The position numbers were made by a program, and so were the translations under genes. This document shows positions 1 through 4,941 of a stretch of 5,337 nt of DNA, in pieces. The stretch lies in NCBI GenBank assembly GCA_019310865.1, contig JAFDDL010000432.1, forward strand, positions 1 through 5,337, given 5' to 3'. Each line of letters starts with the position of its first letter. Position 1 is the first letter of the stretch. The notes under the pieces are model-generated. The model saw only the letters and a list, made by a program, of their open reading frames with translations, was not told the origin of the DNA and ran no database searches. Source of the stretch: Deltaproteobacteria bacterium (lineage in GTDB: Bacteria; Desulfobacterota; Desulfobacteria; Desulfobacterales; JAFDDL01).

Positions 1-145
1 CCTTGAAAAGGTGGTCAGTCCGGAAGCCGCGGCAACGCCCCAAGAGCCAACCTCCGGAGAAGCAGACACCAAACCACCGCTAGCGGATGCTTCCCATTCC
101 GGAAAGGTGATTTCTCTGGCGGACCTAAAGGGCCGATCATCCTGA
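1..145 (+). CDS. 3' end of an unidentified upstream gene (partial)
   Basis: An open frame runs from the left edge to a TGA at 143-145, giving 47 visible residues. The segment is rich in Pro, Ala, Glu, Ser and Thr and ends with the short motif GKVISLADLKGRSS. This looks like a disordered C-terminal extension with a short terminal peptide, not a folded domain. The stop lies 3 bp before the earliest possible start of the DUF1848 gene, so the two are probably co-transcribed. No family can be assigned from this tail. A short hydrophobic peptide after a disordered stretch is loosely like the ends of some bacterial Ku proteins, but that is too weak for a call. The assignment as coding rests only on the open frame and the tight spacing. 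Confidence 0.55.
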   Translation, partial: LEKVVSPEAAATPQEPTSGEADTKPPLADASHSGKVISLADLKGRSS

Positions 146-148
146 GAA

Positions 149-1099
149 GTGGTTTCATTGAAGAAGTCCATTGCTAATAAAATGAGGGAGCAAACTAAAA
201 TCGTCCTGTCCGCCTCCCGGCGGACGGATATTCCGGCGTTTTATATGGATTGGTTCATGGGTCACATCGAAAGCGGGTATTTTTCGGTGAAAAACCCTTA
301 CAACGACCGCGTTCGAAAGGTGGCGGCCACGCCGGAACAGGTGCATACAATCGTATTCTGGTCCAAGAATTTCGGTCCGTTTATTCGAGGCGGCTACGGT
401 GAAAAACTGGTTGAAAAGGGGTACCATCTGTTTTTCAATTTCACCGTCAACTCGCAATCGCCAATCCTTGAGCCACGGTTACCCGCCCTTGAAGAGCGCC
501 TGGAGCAGATGCGTCATCTATGCCGCTCGTACTCGCCGGAAGCGGTTGTCTGGCGCTTTGATCCCATCTGCTTTTTTCAGGTGGAAGGCGGCATGCCGGC
601 GGATAATTTATCCGATTTTACCCGGATTGCCGAGGTCGCAGGCACTTGCGGGATTCGGCGGTGTATCACCAGTTTTTTAGATCGATATTCGAAAATTGAA
701 AAACGAACCCGAGCGATTTCCGGGTTTTCATTTACCTCGCCTGCGCTCGAAAAGCAGAAGGAGACACTCCTGGATCTCGAATCGCGACTTTCCCCCCTGG
801 GAATTTCGCTTTATACCTGTTGTGAACGGGAAGTCTTGGAATCCTTGGGGCCGGACGCCGGCGTCCTTCCCGCCCAGTGCATCCCAAACGATCTGCTGAT
901 GGATCTTTTCGGCGGGACGGTCTCATTGAAGAAAGATTCAGGCCAACGCATCAAAGCCGGATGTGGTTGCATGGTTTCCGCCGACATCGGCTCTTACAAG
1001 GAGCACCCTTGCCCCCATGGTTGCCTGTTTTGCTACGCCAACCCATCAAAGGCCGCTAAATGGCCGGCGCAACTGTCAAGCCAAAGGCGGACCGAATGA
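149..1099 (+). CDS. DUF1848 family protein with C-terminal radical-SAM-like Fe-S cysteine cluster
   Basis: This 316-residue protein (numbered from GTG 149) carries the hallmark DUF1848 N-terminus, SASRRTDIPAFY at about residues 21-32. Further conserved-looking blocks are FWSKN, FNFTVN, VVWRFDPI and SFLDRYSKIEKR. The C-terminus has CGC (C272, C274) followed by C288-x3-C292-x2-C295 and YANP. The family is functionally uncharacterised. Its C-terminal cysteines are known to resemble the Fe-S cluster motif that radical SAM enzymes usually carry near the N-terminus, so a [4Fe-4S]-binding, barrel-like enzyme is inferred; the substrate is unknown. The start is uncertain. GTG 149 has almost no ribosome-binding site. 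TTG 158 has GAGAAG 8 nt upstream. ATG 182 would begin MREQTKIVLSASRRTDIP, which fits the family well but lacks a well-spaced site. The stop overlaps the preferred dusB start as ATGA, so the two are probably translationally coupled. Confidence 0.9.
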   Translation: MVSLKKSIANKMREQTKIVLSASRRTDIPAFYMDWFMGHIESGYFSVKNPYNDRVRKVAATPEQVHTIVFWSKNFGPFIRGGYGEKLVEKGYHLFFNFTVNSQSPILEPRLPALEERLEQMRHLCRSYSPEAVVWRFDPICFFQVEGGMPADNLSDFTRIAEVAGTCGIRRCITSFLDRYSKIEKRTRAISGFSFTSPALEKQKETLLDLESRLSPLGISLYTCCEREVLESLGPDAGVLPAQCIPNDLLMDLFGGTVSLKKDSGQRIKAGCGCMVSADIGSYKEHPCPHGCLFCYANPSKAAKWPAQLSSQRRTE

Positions 1100-2076
1100 A
1101 GATCGGCAGCCTTAACATATCGGATAAAACGGTATTGGCACCCCTGGCCGGTATTACCAACCTGCCCTTTCGCCTGCTGGTCAAGTCGCTGGGTTGCGGA
1201 TTGGTCTGCTCGGAAATGGTCAGCGCCAACGGTCTCATGCACGGCTCTGAAAAGACCCAGGCGCTATTAAAAACTGTTCCCGATGAAAAACCGCTTTCCA
1301 TTCAGATTTTCGGATCCGACCCGGAAATCGTGGCCGAAGCGGCGCAGATCGTTGAAGAAACCGGCGTCGATATCCTGGATATCAATTTTGGGTGCTCGGT
1401 AAAAAAGATATTGAAAAGCGGCTCCGGAGCGGCCCTGATGAAGGTGCCCGATAAGACCCGACGGATTTTGACAGCCGTGCGAAACGCCATCGGCATTCCG
1501 CTCACTATCAAAATTCGCAGTGGTTGGGAACCGTCGGGAAAAACGGCGGTTGAGATTGCGAAAATCGCCGAAGACTGCGGTGTGGACGCAATCACCATTC
1601 ATCCGAGAACCGCCACTCAGCTATTTCGGGGTCAGGCCGATTGGTCCATAATTGCTGCGGTTAAAAATGAGGTCACCATTCCTGTCATCGGCAATGGTGA
1701 TATCGCAACCGGTGAAGACGCCATCGCCATGATGACGCAAACCGGTTGCGATGGGGTGATGATGGGCCGGAGCGCCGTATCCAACCCCTGGATTTTTTCC
1801 CAGGTAGCCTGCCTACTACAGGGCAAGAGCGTTCAAGTTGTGAACACTTCCATGCGCTTTGACGCCATGGTGACATATTTGCAGTCCTCCGTGGCTTACT
1901 TTGGCGAACAACATGCCTGTCGCATGATGCGAAGCCGCCTGGCCTGGTTTGTCAAAGGGCTTCGATTCGTTGGCAGCTTCAGGGAGTCGCTGAAGCATAT
2001 TTCGACCCAGGCCGAGGCGCTTGAAAAGATTCGGTCTTATCGTGAAATAGTTGACAACGAATTGAAACGAATATAA
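1096..2076 (+). CDS. dusB: tRNA-dihydrouridine synthase (DusB type)
   Basis: This FMN-dependent enzyme reduces uridines in the D-loop of tRNA to 5,6-dihydrouridine using NAD(P)H. The 326-residue product, close to the usual 320-330, opens with MKIGSLNISDKTVLAPLAG, matching the family's N-terminal beta strand and flavin-binding APLAGIT motif (residues 15-21). It then has SEMVSANG (39-46), IQIFGSDP (69-76) and DINFGC (95-100) with the catalytic Cys100. IKIRSGW, ITIHPRT, IPVIGNGDI and DGVMMGRSAVSNPW follow as the TIM-barrel and phosphate-binding strands, and a helical C-terminal tRNA-binding region closes the protein. I chose ATG 1096 because the alignment begins there and ATGA 1096-1099 overlaps the DUF1848 stop, with AAAGG at 1083-1087. 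An alternative ATG at 1060 has AAAGG 7 nt upstream and would add MAGATVKPKADR, which lies outside the family. One oddity is Cys-Ser where the motif normally reads Cys-Pro. Confidence 0.94.
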   Translation: MKIGSLNISDKTVLAPLAGITNLPFRLLVKSLGCGLVCSEMVSANGLMHGSEKTQALLKTVPDEKPLSIQIFGSDPEIVAEAAQIVEETGVDILDINFGCSVKKILKSGSGAALMKVPDKTRRILTAVRNAIGIPLTIKIRSGWEPSGKTAVEIAKIAEDCGVDAITIHPRTATQLFRGQADWSIIAAVKNEVTIPVIGNGDIATGEDAIAMMTQTGCDGVMMGRSAVSNPWIFSQVACLLQGKSVQVVNTSMRFDAMVTYLQSSVAYFGEQHACRMMRSRLAWFVKGLRFVGSFRESLKHISTQAEALEKIRSYREIVDNELKRI

Positions 2077-2127
2077 GAAATCAGTCAGATCTTGTTTAGG
2101 GGCCATTCAAATTGGAAGCTTCAAAGC

Positions 2128-2146
2128 AACCTGGAACCTGGAACCC
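2128..2146. repeat. Short tandem repeat, AACCTGG x about 2.5
   Basis: Two perfect head-to-tail copies of AACCTGG (2128-2134 and 2135-2141) are followed by a partial AACC. The tract is intergenic, 52 bp after the dusB stop. It may be a copy of a dispersed intergenic repeat, but that cannot be judged from a single copy. Confidence 0.6.
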
Positions 2147-2168
2147 TTTTTAAACCCTTTACGTCGCC

Positions 2169-2197
2169 TTGCGCTGAGTTTCAATTACTTTCATTAA
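2169..2197 (+). promoter_or_regulatory. Weak candidate sigma-70-type promoter for the cyclase gene
   Basis: TTGCGC (2169-2174) and CATTAA (2192-2197) are separated by 17 bp, in an AT-rich stretch about 30 bp before the cyclase start. Both boxes match the consensus only in part. Spacing and position are plausible but the match is weak. The cyclase gene itself has a clear ribosome-binding site, AGGAAA at 2218-2223, 4 nt before ATG 2228. Confidence 0.22.
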
Positions 2198-2227
2198 TTT
2201 CCGTTTATTTCAGGAATAGGAAACCCC

Positions 2228-3304
2228 ATGAATGGATTGCTCTTTATTGACGATGAGGAAGGTATTCGCCGCTCTGTAGCACGGGCGCTTAAACAAAGCC
2301 GATACGAAGTCTTTCTAGCAAGCAATGCCGAAACGGGCATGGACTTGGCCAGGGCGAACCGGCACCGAATTTCCACGGTGATCTCGGATTACAAAATGCC
2401 CGGCCAAAACGGCATGGCGGTTTTGGCGGCCATCGGCGAGATGAACCCTGAAACCATTCGGATTCTACTGACGGGATACGCCACCATGGACGTGGCCATC
2501 GCGGCAACAAACGAAGGCCTCGATGGTTTTTTAACCAAACCGTTCGACAACAAGGAACTGCGATCCAAGCTGCATGAAATCACGCTGAAAAAACGCCTAA
2601 AACAGTTTGTACCCGAATCGATCTATAAAAAAATCCAGTCCGACCCAGACGCATTATCACCGACATATCATGACGTGACCGTATTATTTGTCGATATTCG
2701 AGGGTTTACGTCCATGTCCCAGGACATCCAGCCGGAGAAGATCGCGTCTTTTTTAAACAATCACTTTTTTTCACCATTCGGAGAGATTGCCGATCAATTC
2801 AATGGTACCGTGGACAAGCACATGGGTGACAGCATCATGGTGTCATTCGGCTCTCTGGTACCACGGCCGGATGATGCCCGATGCGCAGTCCACACCGCCG
2901 TTTCCATGCAGCGTCGGGCTGCGGAAATCGATCAGCACCTTCTGCAATCAAACGGATTTCGAATGCAAGTGGGCATCGGCATATCGACCGGAAAGGTTTT
3001 TTCCGGTCTTCTGGGATCCATTCGCAAGAAAGAGTTCACTTGCGTTGGACATGCGGTCAACGTGGCCGCCAGGCTGGAGCGAATGGCCGGGCCCGGGGAA
3101 ATCCTCATCAGTGATGCCACGTTTCAAGAAATTGACAATCCCATGCATTCCGCCATCGCGGAACTCGGGGATGTTTCAGCGGCGCAACTTCCGGGCATTT
3201 CCATCAAGGGAATCGAAACGCCCATAAACGTATACCGGATTCAAAACAAACCAACAACACGTGGGCAAACACATCGCAACTCGGAAATTCCATTCGAAAA
3301 TTAG
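2228..3304 (+). CDS. Response regulator fused to a class III adenylate cyclase
   Basis: This 358-residue soluble protein is a two-component output expected to make cAMP from ATP when phosphorylated. Residues 1-120 are a CheY-like receiver with the acidic pair D8/D9, phospho-acceptor D54 (SDYKMPG), T82 (LLTG) and K104 (LTKPF). A short linker (about 121-145, KRLKQFVPESIYKKI) leads to the class III cyclase domain (about 147-340). Metal-binding aspartates are D156 (FVDIRGFTS) and D201 (KHMGDS). The base-selecting pair is K197 and T271, which is the class IIIb pattern of adenylate cyclases. The transition-state residues are N278 and R282 (VNVAARLE). All catalytic residues are present, so an active homodimer is expected. 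His275 replaces the usual Asp after the VG of that motif. No partner histidine kinase lies in the window. The ribosome-binding site AGGAAA sits 4 nt before the ATG. The stop is 3 bp from that of the converging lipoprotein gene. Confidence 0.93.
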   Translation: MNGLLFIDDEEGIRRSVARALKQSRYEVFLASNAETGMDLARANRHRISTVISDYKMPGQNGMAVLAAIGEMNPETIRILLTGYATMDVAIAATNEGLDGFLTKPFDNKELRSKLHEITLKKRLKQFVPESIYKKIQSDPDALSPTYHDVTVLFVDIRGFTSMSQDIQPEKIASFLNNHFFSPFGEIADQFNGTVDKHMGDSIMVSFGSLVPRPDDARCAVHTAVSMQRRAAEIDQHLLQSNGFRMQVGIGISTGKVFSGLLGSIRKKEFTCVGHAVNVAARLERMAGPGEILISDATFQEIDNPMHSAIAELGDVSAAQLPGISIKGIETPINVYRIQNKPTTRGQTHRNSEIPFEN

Positions 3305-3307
3305 GGT

Positions 3308-4192
3308 TTAATCCACTTCCCGAACCAAGCTGTTGGGCTGGGTGGCGGTGCCGTCCAGAACGGTAGCTTCCAACCGGTTCGCATAAACGGCCGTCACTTC
3401 GATTTCTCCGGTCTTGAATCCCGGCACAAAAAAGCGATGACCCGATGCGCCTTCCAGAATCTCCTTGAGGGCATAGACTGCCAGCTTGTCCCCAACCTGG
3501 AATCCGGATTCGCTGCCAAACGGGACAATGACCTGATTGCCCTCGACCGAGGTAATGGAGCCTTCCCAACGAACATCGCGTAAGACGTCGCATAACTGTT
3601 CACCCAGCTGTTCAGCCATTTCGGAAAAAGCCATCGCCAAAAGGGAAGCATCCGGAATGGCTCCGGCTTTAAGCGATTCAAAATCGGCGGTTTCCACCTC
3701 AACATGATGCAATAGGGCTTCATCGACCAATTTGGCGCCCGTTCCGGTATGAAACACCGACATCTCAAACTGAAACCGAGCCGTGGTCTCCTGTCCCTTG
3801 AACCAAAGCATGCCACGACTTCTTTCCTCATCATCGATATCGGCAAGCCGGCCGGTGATGACCAAGTTGATTCCGAATGACTGTCCCACGGCTGCCAGTG
3901 CAAAATTGTCTATCTCACCGTTTGCCATTCTGGGAATCTGTTTGAATTCATCCGGAAATCCCGGTTGACCGGGAAGCATCAACCGGACATTACGGCATTT
4001 TTTTCCGATGGTATCCTGAAGCGTTTCAAGCAGATAATCATCGACTGTCAGGTTGGTCCACCGGGAGCCGTTTTCAAACGGAATCAGAGCGATGGTTTTT
4101 ACGCCACAGCCGGACAGCAGAAAAGATACACAAATCAACAGCAACGCAGCCCATACACATCCGGTTCCGGTGTCAAACAATGTTCGTCTCAT
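3308..4192 (-). CDS. Predicted outer-membrane lipoprotein with FlgT-C-like C-terminal domain
   Basis: This 294-residue protein has a lipoprotein signal peptide: basic start MRR, hydrophobic stretch at about 13-26, and lipobox LSGC with the lipidated Cys29. The residue after Cys is Gly, not Asp, consistent with transport to the outer membrane. The mature N-terminal half (about 33-180, starting IALIPFENGS) resembles the TolB/LpoB/CsgG-type fold, with a GQSFGINLVITGRL segment typical of proteins whose strands read as a variable 'VI.G.l' block. Residues about 209-280 (WEGSITSVEGNQVIVPFGSE, then GFQVGDKLAVY and TGEIEVTAVY) resemble the C-terminal domain of the flagellar assembly protein FlgT. No flagellar genes are nearby, so a flagellar role is not claimed. 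The ATG overlaps the queF stop as ATGA, and its ribosome-binding site GAGG lies inside the end of queF, 7 nt upstream. The two are therefore probably translated as a coupled pair. Exact function is unknown. Confidence 0.82.
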   Translation of the reverse strand: MRRTLFDTGTGCVWAALLLICVSFLLSGCGVKTIALIPFENGSRWTNLTVDDYLLETLQDTIGKKCRNVRLMLPGQPGFPDEFKQIPRMANGEIDNFALAAVGQSFGINLVITGRLADIDDEERSRGMLWFKGQETTARFQFEMSVFHTGTGAKLVDEALLHHVEVETADFESLKAGAIPDASLLAMAFSEMAEQLGEQLCDVLRDVRWEGSITSVEGNQVIVPFGSESGFQVGDKLAVYALKEILEGASGHRFFVPGFKTGEIEVTAVYANRLEATVLDGTATQPNSLVREVD

Positions 4193-4596
4193 TTTTCATC
4201 CTCATATACCGCGGTTACCCGTGTGGAGATGCCCCCTCGCGGAGAAAAATTTCCGGTCACTTCCATTCGCTTGGGTGCCAGCACCGACACCAGATCATCC
4301 AGAATTCGATTGACCGCATGTTCATAAAAAATCCCGACATTTCGAAACTGCATCAGGTAATATTTCAGTGATTTCAATTCGATAATCTTCAGGTTGGGCC
4401 GGTAGGTAATGGTAATACACCCGTAATCCGGTAACCCTGTCATGGGACAAACCGCCGTATATTCCGGCTGTTCGATGACAATGTCGATATCGCGTTTTTG
4501 TCTGTACTGATAATCGATGGCCTCCAGGACATCAGTGGTAATGATTTCCGGTGTTTCTTTGTGGTACCGGATCGGCATGTCTGAAAATGATGTCAT
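4189..4596 (-). CDS. queF: NADPH-dependent preQ0 reductase QueF (short type)
   Basis: QueF reduces the nitrile of 7-cyano-7-deazaguanine (preQ0) to the aminomethyl group of preQ1 with two NADPH. This is the last free-base step before queuosine is inserted into tRNA. The 135-residue product is the short, homo-oligomeric type. The catalytic Cys50 (TAVCPMTG) forms the thioimide and Asp57 (LPDYG) is the proton donor. The QueF signature E73-LKS-LKYY (73-80) binds NADPH, and Glu92-His93 (FYEHAVNRI) contacts the substrate. Spacing of Cys50, Asp57 and Glu92 matches that of the Bacillus subtilis enzyme (55, 62, 97) with a constant offset. A strong ribosome-binding site, AAGGA, sits 7 nt before the ATG. 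It is the first gene of a two-gene unit with the lipoprotein gene. No queC, queD or queE is visible here. Confidence 0.96.
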   Translation of the reverse strand: MTSFSDMPIRYHKETPEIITTDVLEAIDYQYRQKRDIDIVIEQPEYTAVCPMTGLPDYGCITITYRPNLKIIELKSLKYYLMQFRNVGIFYEHAVNRILDDLVSVLAPKRMEVTGNFSPRGGISTRVTAVYEDEK

Positions 4597-4622
4597 TCAT
4601 TATTCCTTCCCCGGGGCGGGCA

Positions 4623-4718
4623 CCCGGTTTTTCAAGAACGCCCCTTCCGATATCAGACCATCGGGCTTTCTGTCAATTGCCATCAATGACCGGCCACCGG
4701 CTTGACAACAAAACCGGG
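4623..4718. repeat. 9-bp inverted repeat across the divergent promoters
   Basis: CCCGGTTTT at 4623-4631 is the exact reverse complement of AAAACCGGG at 4710-4718. The right arm falls in the spacer of the plus-strand promoter. The left arm lies just after the predicted queF transcript start. This arrangement would suit a regulator that contacts both sites, but the arms are short and could have arisen by chance. Confidence 0.35.
4647..4676 (-). promoter_or_regulatory. Candidate promoter of queF-lipoprotein unit
   Basis: On the minus strand an exact TTGACA (4676-4671) is followed after 18 bp by TATCGG (4652-4647), which is preceded by an extended -10 TG dinucleotide. This would place the transcript start near 4640 and leave a leader of about 44 nt before queF. 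The -35 box is a perfect match, while the -10 matches only at its first three bases. Confidence 0.4.
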
Positions 4719-4730
4719 CTCTGTTAGCTC
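4702..4730 (+). promoter_or_regulatory. Candidate promoter of the 60-residue protein gene
   Basis: An exact TTGACA (4702-4707) is followed after 17 bp by TAGCTC (4725-4730), with a TG dinucleotide one base before it as in extended -10 promoters. The predicted transcript start near 4737 leaves about 22 nt before ATG 4759. The -10 element is poor, so confidence rests mainly on the -35 box, the spacing and the position. Confidence 0.38.
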
Positions 4731-4758
4731 TTTGGGCAACCAACTGAAAGGAACCCCC

Positions 4759-4941
4759 ATGGCGTCCATCGATGAACAAATCCTGAGAGCGGCAAAGGAG
4801 ATTGTCGTCAAATTCATTGAAGCCGGTAGAGTCTCACCCTCCGGGTTTCACCAAACCTTTCAATCCATCTATAAAAGCGTATCCGACGCGGTCAAGGGCG
4901 ATCAGCCCGACGACAATTCATCCAGTGCATCGCCGGATTAA
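4759..4941 (+). CDS. Small conserved-type helical protein, function unknown
   Basis: The 60-residue product begins MASIDEQILRAAKEIVVKF and continues IEAGRVSPSGFHQTFQSIYK. It is predicted from composition to form two or three amphipathic helices (about 4-22 and 28-45), followed by an acidic, serine-rich disordered tail (about 46-60). There is no signal peptide or membrane segment, so it is probably cytoplasmic. From memory, short proteins with an 'AAKEIVVKFIE.GR.SP..F' pattern occur in Desulfobacterota, but I know of no assigned function and cannot verify this here. I chose ATG 4759 because AAAGGAA (4747-4753) lies 5 nt upstream. An upstream TTG at 4702 would run through the predicted promoter. 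The stop TAA 4939-4941 interlocks with the polA stop on the other strand. Confidence 0.8.
   Translation: MASIDEQILRAAKEIVVKFIEAGRVSPSGFHQTFQSIYKSVSDAVKGDQPDDNSSSASPD

Larger units (their letters stand above)
2077..2227. other. Intergenic region between dusB and the cyclase gene
   Basis: This 151-bp AT-richer stretch has no credible coding frame. It contains the 8-bp palindrome GAAGCTTC at 2115-2122, the tandem AACCTGG repeat at 2128-2146 and two copies of ACCCTTT (about 2143-2149 and 2154-2160). I see no hairpin followed by a T-run, so no intrinsic terminator for dusB can be supported. The promoter of the cyclase gene should lie here if it is not read through from dusB. Confidence 0.7.
4597..4758. 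other. Divergent intergenic region between queF and the 60-residue protein gene
   Basis: This 162-bp stretch separates queF (-) from the small gene (+) and must hold the promoters of both. It contains two exact TTGACA hexamers back to back (4671-4676 on the minus strand, 4702-4707 on the plus strand), 25 bp apart. Between them lies CCGGCCACCGG (about 4690-4700). A 9-bp inverted repeat brackets the minus-strand promoter. I see no preQ1 riboswitch in the queF leader. Confidence 0.7.

Noticed and set aside
1..145. Upstream gene tail as the C-terminus of a bacterial Ku protein
   Set aside because: Only a disordered stretch and a short terminal peptide are visible; the resemblance is too slight and no Ku core domain is in the window.
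2077..2160. Intrinsic terminator after dusB
   Set aside because: T-runs are present but no stable stem precedes them; the 8-bp palindrome GAAGCTTC has no room for a hairpin loop.
2787..3227. 146-residue plus-strand open frame inside the cyclase gene
   Set aside because: It is out of frame with a gene that has a full set of catalytic motifs; its translation is rich in Trp, Pro, Ser and Arg and shows no domain.
3204..3593. 129-residue minus-strand open frame at the cyclase-lipoprotein junction
   Set aside because: It overlaps two well-supported genes in another frame and its translation is Arg/Gly-rich with no recognisable motif.
3394..3903. 169-residue minus-strand open frame within the lipoprotein gene
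   Set aside because: It is a frame shadow of the lipoprotein; the lipoprotein frame has the signal peptide, lipobox and coupled start.
4611..4629. CCGGG/CCCGG stem before queF as a regulatory hairpin
   Set aside because: Only five GC pairs around a 7-nt loop in a GC-rich stretch; such stems are common by chance and nothing else supports a switch.
4597..4660. preQ1 riboswitch in the queF leader
   Set aside because: The leader lacks the conserved loop and A-rich tail of known preQ1 classes, and the predicted leader is only about 44 nt with a GC-rich stem near the ribosome-binding site.
4702..4758. Longer 79-residue version of the small protein starting at TTG 4702
   Set aside because: It would begin inside the TTGACA box and lacks a ribosome-binding site, whereas ATG 4759 has AAAGGAA 5 nt upstream.
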